Source: Spirabiliibacterium falconis
Lineage (GTDB): Bacteria; Pseudomonadota; Gammaproteobacteria; Enterobacterales; Pasteurellaceae
DNA: 64,000 nucleotides
Assembly: GCF_014885015.1 (NCBI RefSeq)
Contig: NZ_JABMIJ010000017.1
Location: 1 to 64,000 of the forward strand
Direction of reading: 5' to 3'
Shown: positions 28,339-36,914 of the stretch, piece after piece
Layout of the letters: each line of letters opens with the position of its first letter
Numbering within the stretch: the stretch's first letter is position 1
Notes under the pieces: generated by a model
The model's input: only the letters and a program-made list of their open reading frames with translations
Database searches by the model: none
What the model was told of the DNA's origin: nothing
Position numbers and translations under genes: made by a program

Positions 28339-28866
28339 TCATCTTTCGCGCCGTTGAGTATGCGCTCGCACACAGCCGCCGTAGTAACGTTGATCGGAGC
28401 GATATTGCACATAGGAAAATTCTCGCTTAGAAAGATCAATCACCTCAAATGTGGCGTCAACTTTCCCAGATCGATACTGTGCATTTGCTTTTGCAAATAA
28501 TGTCTGCTCTTGTGCACGCCATTTCGTTGATGTTTTCAAGCGGTGTTGCGTGCTGTTGCTATGTTGACGTTCAAGCGAAGCATTCACAACCGAAATATGC
28601 ACCACATTGCCCTCCATACGCCACTTCCCTTGAAATGTTTGGCTGAAACGAAATCGCGGTTTGTTCATCGGGTACACAAAGCTACCTTTGCCATGGAGTG
28701 TGCCGTCTGGCTTAAATGTGACATAATCCGTCTGTGCCATGCGTTGTTTTGCTTGTGTCATCGGGCATACCCACTCACCGACTAACGCAGATGAAGCCAT
28801 TTGTTCCTCTTGATGTGCACACCCTAACAACGCGCAACAGCAAAGTGCGGTTAATCCTGCTCTCAA
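28339..28866 (-). CDS. putative lipoprotein of unknown function downstream of purD
   Basis: I do not recognise this 175-residue protein. The likely start is TTG 28866, overlapping the purD stop by 4 bases (TTGA), with GAAGG 7 bases upstream. It encodes a short lipoprotein signal with lipobox ALLGC (C16). The mature part begins with SALVGEWVCPM and has a beta-rich pattern (YVTFKPDGTLHGKGSF, FQGKWRMEGNVVHIS) like small lipocalin-like domains. No catalytic motif is apparent. An uptake sequence encodes L-T-A-L-C in the signal peptide. The coupling to purD looks positional more than functional. Confidence 0.7.
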   Translation of the reverse strand: MRAGLTALCCCALLGCAHQEEQMASSALVGEWVCPMTQAKQRMAQTDYVTFKPDGTLHGKGSFVYPMNKPRFRFSQTFQGKWRMEGNVVHISVVNASLERQHSNSTQHRLKTSTKWRAQEQTLFAKANAQYRSGKVDATFEVIDLSKREFSYVQYRSDQRYYGGCVRAHTQRRER

Positions 28867-30152
28867 GCGTTGACCTTCTCCCGTGCAATGGCGCGATGCC
28901 CAATATCACTGCGATAAAAACGTCCATTCCAGGTGATTTTTTCCGCTAATGCCAACGCTTTCTGCTGTGCCTGCGCCACGCTATCGCCCAATACTGTCGC
29001 ACAGAGTACACGCCCCCCGTCAGTAACTAATTTACCGTCTTGCGCTTTTACGCCAGCTAAAAACACTTTCGCACCATCAAGTGCACTTTTCGCACCTAAA
29101 ATTTCATCGCCTTTGCGGTAGTCTCCAGGATAACCTTCGGCCGCTAACACGATGCCTAATGCAGCTTGGCTGCACCACTGGGATTGCACTTTATCCAGTT
29201 GCCCTGCACACGCTGCTAGGCAGAGATCAACCAAATCCGATTGCAAACGCATCATAATTGGTTGGGTTTCTGGATCGCCAAAGCGGCAGTTATATTCAAT
29301 CACTTTCGGTTGTCCATCAGGCATAATCATCAATCCTGCGTATAAAAAGCCAGTGTATGTATTCCCCTCTGCCGCCATTCCTTCCACCGTAGGCATAATC
29401 ACTTCATTCATAATACGCTGATGAATCTCATCGCTTACCACAGGGGCTGGCGAATACGCTCCCATGCCGCCTGTATTCAAACCAGTATCATTCTCGCCTA
29501 CACGCTTATGGTCTTGACTGGTCGCCATCGGCTCAACATGCTTACCATCGACCATCACGATAAAACTGGCTTCTTCACCGTCCAGAAACTCTTCGACGAC
29601 AATACGATGCCCCGCATCACCAAACGCATTGCCCGCTAACATATCCTGAACCGCACTTTCTGCTTCTTCAAGCGTCATTGCAACAATGACCCCTTTCCCC
29701 GCCGCCAAACCGTCCGCTTTAATCACAATTGGCGCACCTTTTTCTCTCACATACGCAAGCGCAGACTCAACGTCGGTAAAATTGGCATACTGTGCCGTTG
29801 GGATATTATGTCGAGCAAGAAAATCTTTAGTAAATGCTTTCGACCCCTCAAGCTGAGCAGCTGCTTTGGTTGGACCAAAGATATTCAATCCTGCTGCACG
29901 GAAAGCATCGACCACCCCTAAAACCAGTGGTGCTTCAGGACCAACAATGGTTAAATCAATGGCTTTCTCTCGGGCGAATTCGACCAGACGTGCCACATCT
30001 GTAACGGCAATAGCAATATTTTCGACTTTAGGCTCAAGTGCGGTGCCCGCGTTACCTGGCGCAACAAACACGCGTTCAACTTTCTCTGATTGTGCCACTT
30101 TCCATGCCAGTGCGTGTTCACGTCCGCCGTTTCCAATGATTAAGATATTCAT
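28863..30152 (-). CDS. purD: phosphoribosylamine-glycine ligase
   Basis: PurD catalyses the second step of purine synthesis, joining glycine to phosphoribosylamine with ATP. The 429-residue ATP-grasp enzyme begins MNILIIGNGGREHALAWK, with VGPEAPLVLGVVDAF near 80, the ATP-grasp segment PIVIKADGLAAGKGVIVA near 145 and EYNCRFGDPETQ near 285. purH, its usual partner, is not upstream: the preceding 154 bases hold only the terminator of the next gene and no recognised PurR box. glyA downstream is related in metabolism, since it supplies glycine. Confidence 0.97.
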   Translation of the reverse strand: MNILIIGNGGREHALAWKVAQSEKVERVFVAPGNAGTALEPKVENIAIAVTDVARLVEFAREKAIDLTIVGPEAPLVLGVVDAFRAAGLNIFGPTKAAAQLEGSKAFTKDFLARHNIPTAQYANFTDVESALAYVREKGAPIVIKADGLAAGKGVIVAMTLEEAESAVQDMLAGNAFGDAGHRIVVEEFLDGEEASFIVMVDGKHVEPMATSQDHKRVGENDTGLNTGGMGAYSPAPVVSDEIHQRIMNEVIMPTVEGMAAEGNTYTGFLYAGLMIMPDGQPKVIEYNCRFGDPETQPIMMRLQSDLVDLCLAACAGQLDKVQSQWCSQAALGIVLAAEGYPGDYRKGDEILGAKSALDGAKVFLAGVKAQDGKLVTDGGRVLCATVLGDSVAQAQQKALALAEKITWNGRFYRSDIGHRAIAREKVNA

Positions 30153-30282
30153 CTTGTGTCCTTTTATCTAATTGGGTGAAGGGATTTGCATTGTTGTAGG
30201 TATTTTAACCGTTCTTTTCCATTTCTGCTCGTGTTTATTTGACTTTTTTAGTCAGCTAGTATGTCAACTAAGATCTGCGTAA

Positions 30283-30307
30283 AAAGTGCGGTCAATAACC
30301 GCACTTT
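30283..30307 (-). terminator. inverted uptake-sequence pair after the metallophosphoesterase gene
   Basis: Two opposed uptake sequences with a 5-base loop begin at the gene's stop codon on the minus strand and end in a run of five T residues. Confidence 0.8.
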
Positions 30308-30993
30308 TATTCTCTATCATCAATCCCGATTAATAAAAATTCGCCATCTTGGGTGGCAAGGCTGCGAAAACCGACATTAATTACGTCAAAAGCATCGCGT
30401 TTAGGATAGGCGGTATAGTCAAAACTATCGTGATGGTGTCCATGAAATATTTTTTTCACCCCCATTCGCCCTGCCAGTTGATTGATCACGTGAAACCCCG
30501 ACGGGTGCGGTTTAGGGGCTTCATGGCACACTAAAATGTCGGCTTGTTGTTGCTCGAGGGTTTCAATATCAGATAAAAATATGGATGTGCGGTGGCGCAA
30601 TGGCAATCCGCCCTGCCAAATTTTTTCTGGCGGGCAATATTGGCAGTAGTGAATAGGATCAAAAAAGAGCGGTTTATTCGGTGGCATCCAGACTTGCCCA
30701 CGGAACACCCCGCCAAGCCCCGCTATTTTTACCCCTTGAATCTCCACGACTTTGCCATGTAAATTTCGCTCACACCAATGACTTCCCCATAAGGCCTGAA
30801 ATGCCTGTACTGTTTTACTGTCGTGATTGCCATGAATAAACCACAAATCACAAAATTGTCCAAGTTGATCGAGAGCAGCACAATCTTGTAACTGCAAATC
30901 TCCTAGGATAATCAGCGCAATATCACGCTGTGTTTGCACAATCGGCAATAAATGTTCATAACTGCCATGAGGATCACCTGCAAACAGTAACAT
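30307..30993 (-). CDS. calcineurin-like metallophosphoesterase
   Basis: A 228-residue protein with the full dimetal phosphoesterase set in order: GDPHG (6-10), GDLQ, GNHD, a histidine in CHEAPKPHPSG, and GHHH. The substrate cannot be told; members cleave phosphomonoesters, nucleotides or cyclic nucleotides. It begins directly after the nadR stop (adjacent codons), so it is likely co-transcribed and possibly translationally coupled with nadR. A link to NAD or nucleotide turnover is possible but inferred only from position. A cysteine cluster (HYCQYCPPEK) at about 130 is unusual for a plain phosphatase. Confidence 0.85.
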   Translation of the reverse strand: MLLFAGDPHGSYEHLLPIVQTQRDIALIILGDLQLQDCAALDQLGQFCDLWFIHGNHDSKTVQAFQALWGSHWCERNLHGKVVEIQGVKIAGLGGVFRGQVWMPPNKPLFFDPIHYCQYCPPEKIWQGGLPLRHRTSIFLSDIETLEQQQADILVCHEAPKPHPSGFHVINQLAGRMGVKKIFHGHHHDSFDYTAYPKRDAFDVINVGFRSLATQDGEFLLIGIDDRE

Positions 30994-32271
<1,278 letters not shown>

Positions 32272-32280
32272 TTATCTCAT

Positions 32281-32598
32281 CTATTGAGCTGTATCATTTT
32301 CATTAAATACCGCTGGGGCTGGCTCAATGCTGCTATCATTCTGCACTTGGGTTTTGCCCAATAGACGTGAAAGTTCATCGACTCGCATCTCAAGTGCGGT
32401 CAGCTTCTCACGTGTACGCATTAGCACTTGGGTTTGCACCTCAAAATCATCGCGACTTACCACATCAAGTTTCGTTAATTGCGCCTGGATTACCTGTTTG
32501 AGCTTATTTTCCATATCACCACCAAATTCCTTAATACCTTTTGGCAAGGCATCATGAATTTGCTGTGCAATTTGCTCCAATTTTTTTGGATTTAGCAT
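32281..32598 (-). CDS. ubiK: ubiquinone biosynthesis accessory factor UbiK
   Basis: UbiK (YqiC) helps the Ubi enzyme complex, binding UbiJ and lipid, during aerobic ubiquinone synthesis. The start is ATG 32598 (MLNPKKLEQIAQQIHDALP) with AAGGAA upstream, giving 105 residues; a TTG 21 bases earlier lacks support. The first 75 residues form the amphipathic helix and coiled coil of the BMFP family (LKQVIQAQLTKLDVVSRDDFEVQ, LTALEMRVDELSRLL). The tail is variable. It precedes nadR by 21 bases. Confidence 0.9.
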   Translation of the reverse strand: MLNPKKLEQIAQQIHDALPKGIKEFGGDMENKLKQVIQAQLTKLDVVSRDDFEVQTQVLMRTREKLTALEMRVDELSRLLGKTQVQNDSSIEPAPAVFNENDTAQ

Positions 32599-32708
32599 AA
32601 ATATTCCTTTTTTATTCAATGTAAATATATATGCTCCATTTTACGAAATTGCTGCCCTAAATGGAAATTATTTATCCACACAACACAAATTTAGCATATA
32701 ATAAAGGC

Positions 32709-32832
32709 GTTCTCAGGGCGGGGCGTAATTCCCCACCGGTGGTAAAGCCCACGAGCGTTTAAGCCTCGCTTAAAGTCAGCAGATTCGGTGCAATTCCGAA
32801 GCCGACAGTTACAGTCTGGATGAAAGAGGACA
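32709..32832 (+). ncRNA. FMN riboswitch (RFN element) of ribB
   Basis: The conserved RFN core elements are all present in order: TCTCAGGGCGGGG, CCCCACCGG, GGTAAAGCCCACGAGC, GTCAGCAGATTCGGTG, TTCCGAAGCCGACAG and AGTCTGGATGAAAGA. The element lies 82 bases upstream of ribB, the first committed enzyme of riboflavin synthesis. Binding of FMN is expected to lower ribB expression. Confidence 0.95.
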
Positions 32833-32846
32833 CAGTTGTCTGTGTT

Positions 32847-32868
32847 GCGTATGGCATGTGCTATACGC
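32847..32868 (+). promoter_or_regulatory. hairpin in the ribB riboswitch expression platform
   Basis: GCGTATGGCA and TGCTATACGC pair (one G-T) into a strong stem between the aptamer and the ribB ribosome binding site. No T-run follows it, so control is more likely at translation than by termination. The competing fold was not worked out. Confidence 0.5.
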
Positions 32869-32914
32869 TAATCATCATGCCCTGATTCTAGTAACTTAAT
32901 ACAAGGATATTACT

Positions 32915-33574
32915 ATGAATCAGTCTATTCTTTCCCCATTTGGCAACAGTGAACAACGTGTACTACGTGCACTTGATGCCTTTCGCGCAGGTCAAGGTGT
33001 ATTGGTGTTGGATGATGAAGATCGTGAAAATGAAGGCGATTTAATTTTCCCCGCACAAACCATTACGCCACAACAAATGGCCATGTTAATTCGTTTTGGC
33101 AGCGGTATTGTGTGCCTTTGTCTAACGGAAAATCAATGTGAACAGCTAGCACTTCAGCCGATGGTCGCACACAACACCTGCGTAAACCGCACCGCCTTTA
33201 TGGTTACCATTGAAGCGGCACACGGCGTGAGTACGGGGGTCAGTGCCACCGATCGCGTAACTACCATTAAAGCCGCTATCGCCCCGAATGCCACACCGAA
33301 CGATCTCAACCGTCCTGGCCATATCTTTCCATTAAAGGCACAATCAGGTGGTGTGCTAACTCGGCGTGGACACACCGAAGCCGCTGTTGATTTAGCTCGC
33401 CTTGCTGGCTTGATTCCCGCAGGCGTGATTTGTGAGATAACAAACGATGATGGCTCTATGGCACGCACCAATGACATTGTGGCATTTGCGATGCAACATC
33501 AGTTGTGTGTATTAACCATAGAAGATTTGGTGCAATACCGTTTACAGCATGATGCATATTCACACTCAGCGTAA
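32915..33574 (+). CDS. ribB: 3,4-dihydroxy-2-butanone 4-phosphate synthase
   Basis: RibB converts ribulose 5-phosphate to the four-carbon unit of riboflavin plus formate. The 219-residue protein has the acidic active-site loop [16 protein letters not shown] near residue 30 and the [17 protein letters not shown] segment near 150. There is no fused GTP cyclohydrolase II domain, so it is the monofunctional form, as in E. coli. AAGGA lies 8 bases before the ATG. Expression is under the FMN riboswitch upstream. The 3' end is followed by an uptake-sequence hairpin. Confidence 0.97.
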   Translation: MNQSILSPFGNSEQRVLRALDAFRAGQGVLVLDDEDRENEGDLIFPAQTITPQQMAMLIRFGSGIVCLCLTENQCEQLALQPMVAHNTCVNRTAFMVTIEAAHGVSTGVSATDRVTTIKAAIAPNATPNDLNRPGHIFPLKAQSGGVLTRRGHTEAAVDLARLAGLIPAGVICEITNDDGSMARTNDIVAFAMQHQLCVLTIEDLVQYRLQHDAYSHSA

Positions 33575-33579
33575 ACTCA

Positions 33580-33610
33580 AACCGCACTTTATAGCATATA
33601 AAGTGCGGTT
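33580..33610 (+). terminator. inverted uptake-sequence pair after ribB
   Basis: A 12-bp stem (AACCGCACTTTA / TAAAGTGCGGTT) with a 7-base loop follows the ribB stop by 5 bases. It lacks a T-run on the plus strand and also lies just beyond the amidohydrolase stop on the other strand. Confidence 0.55.
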
Positions 33611-33635
33611 AGCGATGACAAAATGATAACTGCTA

Positions 33636-34619
33636 TTAATCTAATCCAAGGACTTTACGCCCGTTCACGCTAGCAATATTAATCATCGCTTCAATGTCTG
33701 GGAAACGACAACCTGCGGCAAGCAGGCTTAATTCTTGCCACATATCACCTTCACACAATGGCACCATATAATCGCAAATATTATCCGTGCCTAATGCCAC
33801 GACGATACCTTCGGGAATCATCTCATCAGCGGGGGTTAGGGCATTATGAAATGGCATTAAGTCTTCTTTACGGTTAGAATCAATCCACGCCATTGGACAG
33901 GCAATCATCATTAACTGGGCTTGACGCATTTTTTCATATAATTTATAACGATATTCTTTCGAATGTGAGCCAATGGAAATGCCATGAATGCCGACAACTC
34001 GCCCTTGCATGCCATGTTCGATTGTTTTATCACACAGCATTTCCGTTTCTTTTTCTTTCGGTGTATTAAACTGATCCACATGCACATGACACATGATGCC
34101 ACGCGATTTTGCCGCTTCCATTAAAATATCAAAGGCTTCTGAACCCTTACCATACTCAAGCTCATCACGGTATGGCAAACCGCCGATCATGTCTACCATA
34201 TCGGCACCAATATCAAACCATTTACGTGCGGTTGGCTCGATCACCCCCTTCAGGGTTTGATTCGCAAATTTAAGGATAATGTCATTTTTATACACGTCGC
34301 GCGCGCGATGGGCTGCGATAATCGCGCGATCCTCACACACAGGATCGATATCAACAAACGTGCCAAATGCTGTTACGCCTTGCTGAATCATCATTTCAAT
34401 TGCTTGGCAAAAACGTGCGTAATAATCTTCCACACTTGATTGACGTTTGATTTCATCCACTAAATCCCATTTTTGTTGCAAGTTACAACGCCGATAAATG
34501 TCGATTTTATCAGGAGTCATCGTGAAAGCACGGTCTGCGTGAGCGTGAGCATTGACCCAGCCACCTTGTTTAATGATTTCGTCGCGGATATAGGTGTTAA
34601 AAGTACGAACGTGTTGCAT
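33636..34619 (-). CDS. metal-dependent amidohydrolase, cytosine deaminase-like
   Basis: The 327-residue protein has the metal site of the cytosine deaminase branch of amidohydrolases: HxH at 25-27 (NAHAHADRAF), a histidine in CHVHVDQ (178-180), GIHGISIG (H212) and the aspartate in ALGTDNICD (D279). It should hydrolyse an amide or amidine in a small ring or chain, but the substrate is not predictable; sequence features do not show cytosine specificity. It lies behind a leader that contains a short ORF and a terminator. No transporter or pathway partner is in the same unit, though an MFS gene ends upstream. Confidence 0.8.
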   Translation of the reverse strand: MQHVRTFNTYIRDEIIKQGGWVNAHAHADRAFTMTPDKIDIYRRCNLQQKWDLVDEIKRQSSVEDYYARFCQAIEMMIQQGVTAFGTFVDIDPVCEDRAIIAAHRARDVYKNDIILKFANQTLKGVIEPTARKWFDIGADMVDMIGGLPYRDELEYGKGSEAFDILMEAAKSRGIMCHVHVDQFNTPKEKETEMLCDKTIEHGMQGRVVGIHGISIGSHSKEYRYKLYEKMRQAQLMMIACPMAWIDSNRKEDLMPFHNALTPADEMIPEGIVVALGTDNICDYMVPLCEGDMWQELSLLAAGCRFPDIEAMINIASVNGRKVLGLD

Positions 34620-34770
34620 CGTTTACTCCGAGATTATGATAGTGTAGTGCTGTTGTGTTTTGCGGGCAAAAAAAATCCTCAATAAATGAGGATCGTTGCC
34701 AATGGAAATAGTTAAGCATGCCGCGCAATGGCAGGCTGTGATAGGTATAATTTGACGTTACATGTTGCAT
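34597..34770 (-). CDS. possible leader ORF of the amidohydrolase gene
   Basis: A 57-codon frame starts at ATG 34770 with AAGGA 9 bases upstream and runs through a terminator hairpin, ending 21 bases inside the amidohydrolase gene. The peptide begins MQHVTSNYTYHSLP and resembles the start of the amidohydrolase (MQHVRTFNTY); the DNA of the two starts shares ATGCAACA and ACCTAT in register. It is rich in H, Y, F and W. It may be a decayed duplicate of the gene's 5' end or a regulatory leader peptide. There is no proof it is translated. Confidence 0.35.
   Translation of the reverse strand: MQHVTSNYTYHSLPLRGMLNYFHWQRSSFIEDFFCPQNTTALHYHNLGVNDATRSYF
34668..34692 (-). terminator. terminator inside the amidohydrolase leader
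   Basis: ATCCTCA-TTTA-TGAGGAT (minus strand) is followed by a run of seven or more T residues, a complete intrinsic terminator. It lies 49 bases before the amidohydrolase start and about 100 bases after the predicted transcription start, so it looks like an attenuator. Confidence 0.8.
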
Positions 34771-34773
34771 AAT

Positions 34774-34794
34774 CTAGTTCCTTATTGGAACTAG
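34774..34794 (-). promoter_or_regulatory. 5' hairpin of the amidohydrolase leader
   Basis: CTAGTTCC and GGAACTAG form a perfect 8-bp stem with a 5-base loop at the predicted 5' end of the transcript. The AAGGA ribosome binding site of the leader ORF lies partly in the loop and partly in the 3' arm, so the stem could hide it. Confidence 0.6.
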
Positions 34795-34800
34795 GGCGGT

Positions 34801-34829
34801 AGTATAAAATTTTTATGCTAAGAAATAAA
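34801..34829 (-). promoter_or_regulatory. promoter of the amidohydrolase leader transcript
   Basis: TATACT (34801-34806) with a 17-base spacer to a weak -35, TTTATT (34824-34829), in AT-rich DNA. The start point would fall at the first bases of the leader hairpin. Confidence 0.45.
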
Positions 34830-34850
34830 GCTCTTTTTGCCTTAATGTTA

Positions 34851-34875
34851 ACCGCACTTTTGTGTAAAGTGCGGT
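34851..34875 (-). terminator. inverted uptake-sequence pair after the HcaT-like gene
   Basis: Two opposed uptake sequences with a 5-base loop form a 10-bp stem 6 bases beyond the stop codon on the minus strand. The following sequence has no T-run. Confidence 0.55.
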
Positions 34876-34881
34876 CTCGTT

Positions 34882-36036
34882 TTACACCAAATGGCGTTTA
34901 ATATACGCCAGTAATGGGAATGTCGGCACAATCGCTAATGCCATTGCCATAAACGCCCACGCAGGATTGCTGTTATACAACCCACCCGCTAGCAACATGA
35001 GCAATGCAACGCTTAAACAGCTACACACACCGCTATATAACGCCTGTAATTTAGGGATTAAACGGCTTGGCTGAGCGGAAATATAGCGCACGGTGGCAAA
35101 GTGACAGATCGCAAAGGTAAACGCATGCAAGCATTGCAATAATAGAAAAGCAAAAAAGCCGTCGACATACGCCATACCCGCCCAGCGAATCACAGAAAAT
35201 AACGCAGATACCGTTAAAAGTGCGGTCAACGAGGTTGCTTTGAATAAGCGGCTAGCAAAAAAGAATAACATCACTTCCGCAGCGACACTAATGCCCCACA
35301 GCCAACCGGTAAGCTCAACGCTGATACCTTGCTGCGCCCAATACAACACGCCATAAGCGTAATATGCGCCGTGTGCCCCCTGAATTAATGCCAACACCGC
35401 CAATAAGGCAACCAACGGACGGTTAGTGAAAATGCGTTTATAGCTTGCCTCCTCATGCGCCTGTTCGTCATCTGTCGGATTTTGTGGCACAACCGTGGGG
35501 GTGGCATGCTGTGCGATAATGTACACCAGCAGCAGCACACTCATTAACCACAGTGTATTTTCATCCCCCCATAATGCCAGCACATACCCTGCCAGCAAAT
35601 TCGCCGCAATAAATGACAAAGATCCCGTTAAGCGCGCCTTGCCATAATCCAACGGCACCTGCTGTTGCCATGTGCCCGCCAAAGAATCCGTCAACGGCAC
35701 ACCTGCACCATATACCACATTAAATAGTGCAATAAAGATAAACAACAACCATGCACTGTGCGCACTAAAAATCATTCCCACTGTGAGCAACAAACTAACA
35801 TAACCTATCGCACGCAAGGTGGGAATCAGATGCGAGGGCAGCTTTATCCACTGAGAAAACACCATACTGCCAATGAAACGAAATAAAAATGCACTGGCGG
35901 CAATCAGCCCGATCATCTCATCGCTATAATGCTGCGATTGTAGCCAAACAGGCAAAAAAGGCAAAAATACACCATATGCGGCGAAATAGCCGATAAAGCT
36001 GGCAATCAACCAAGCAAAAGGAGAAAGTTTAATCAC
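34882..36036 (-). CDS. MFS transporter of the HcaT (phenylpropionate) family
   Basis: I start this at GTG 36036, which overlaps the proC stop by 4 bases (GTGA) and has GGAG 8 bases upstream; the protein then has 384 residues, close to E. coli HcaT (379). Twelve membrane segments are visible. Family signatures are FAAYGVFLPFLPVWL, VPLTDSLAGTWQQQVPLDYGKARLTGS and QGAHGAYYAYGVLYWAQQG. HcaT is named for phenylpropionate uptake in E. coli, but the Pasteurellaceae member has no hca genes here, so the substrate is open. Coupled to proC. Confidence 0.88.
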   Translation of the reverse strand: MIKLSPFAWLIASFIGYFAAYGVFLPFLPVWLQSQHYSDEMIGLIAASAFLFRFIGSMVFSQWIKLPSHLIPTLRAIGYVSLLLTVGMIFSAHSAWLLFIFIALFNVVYGAGVPLTDSLAGTWQQQVPLDYGKARLTGSLSFIAANLLAGYVLALWGDENTLWLMSVLLLVYIIAQHATPTVVPQNPTDDEQAHEEASYKRIFTNRPLVALLAVLALIQGAHGAYYAYGVLYWAQQGISVELTGWLWGISVAAEVMLFFFASRLFKATSLTALLTVSALFSVIRWAGMAYVDGFFAFLLLQCLHAFTFAICHFATVRYISAQPSRLIPKLQALYSGVCSCLSVALLMLLAGGLYNSNPAWAFMAMALAIVPTFPLLAYIKRHLV

Positions 36037-36848
36037 AATTGCTGCTCCATTTCCTGCGCACGAGCAACCGCTTGGTGCATACCTTGAGCGATAATATCTG
36101 CCAAACCGCACTTTTCAAATTCTGCAATTGCAGCGGCTGTGGTGCCGCCTTTTGAGGTTACTTGCGTACGCAATTCCCCCAAACTGAGCTGAGGATTTTC
36201 CACGACCATTTTGGCAGAACCAGCCATCGCTTGCTCAATCAGCCCTCTGGCTTGCCGCTCCGTCAGCCCCATCGCTAAAAGTGCGGTTTGCATCGCCTCT
36301 AGCACATAGAAAAAATACGCGGGGCTTGAGCCTGAACCTGCGGTGATCGCATTAATATCGCGTTCTGCGACAACCCAACACACTTTACCCACCGCACCAA
36401 ACAGTGTTTCAGCAAGCATTTTTTGTTCATGTGAACACGGTGCATTGGCAAAGAGCCCCGTCATCCCCGCTTGCAATAATGCAGGGGTATTCGGCATCGC
36501 ACGAATAATGGCTGACGCAGTGGGCAACAACTGCTGAATACGCGCAATCAGCATTCCTGCGGCAATGGAGATCAACAGCTTATTGTGTAGATTTACCGCA
36601 CTTACCCCTTGGCATACGCTTGCCATCATCTGTGGCTTCACCGCCAAAACCACAACATCTGCAAAATCCATTGCCTCATTATTATCTTGCGTGGTGTGAA
36701 CCCCGTGTTGTGAAAGTGCGGTCAATTTCGGCTGGCTCGGGTTGCTTACAATTAACTGCTGAGCCGCAACACCTGACCGCAATAACCCTGAAATTAACGC
36801 CTTGCTCATATTACCTGCGCCAATAAAGGCGATTTTTGTATTTTTCAT
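36033..36848 (-). CDS. proC: pyrroline-5-carboxylate reductase
   Basis: ProC reduces 1-pyrroline-5-carboxylate to proline with NADPH. The Rossmann motif FIGAGNMSKALISGL is at residues 6-20 and the C-terminal dimerisation segment ITAGSGSSPAYFFYVLEAM near 175. I start at ATG 36848 (MKNTKIAF), giving 271 residues; a TTG 15 bases upstream is unlikely. The 3' end overlaps the MFS gene by 4 bases. Uptake sequences occur four times in the gene. It is divergent from rdgC, with 66 bases between the starts. Confidence 0.96.
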   Translation of the reverse strand: MKNTKIAFIGAGNMSKALISGLLRSGVAAQQLIVSNPSQPKLTALSQHGVHTTQDNNEAMDFADVVVLAVKPQMMASVCQGVSAVNLHNKLLISIAAGMLIARIQQLLPTASAIIRAMPNTPALLQAGMTGLFANAPCSHEQKMLAETLFGAVGKVCWVVAERDINAITAGSGSSPAYFFYVLEAMQTALLAMGLTERQARGLIEQAMAGSAKMVVENPQLSLGELRTQVTSKGGTTAAAIAEFEKCGLADIIAQGMHQAVARAQEMEQQL

Positions 36849-36914
36849 CGCTATCTCGCTCAAGAATCAGTACAATAAATCTATTCTATCATTGAGTGAT
36901 AATGGAAAGATATA

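Noticed and set aside
30153-30282. PurR-regulated promoter for purD
   Set aside because: A TTGACA is present, but no suitable -10 at 16-18 bases and no PurR dyad could be found.
34882-36036. Functional link between the HcaT-like transporter and the downstream amidohydrolase as one operon
   Set aside because: An uptake-sequence hairpin and a separate promoter and leader lie between them, and no shared substrate is evident.
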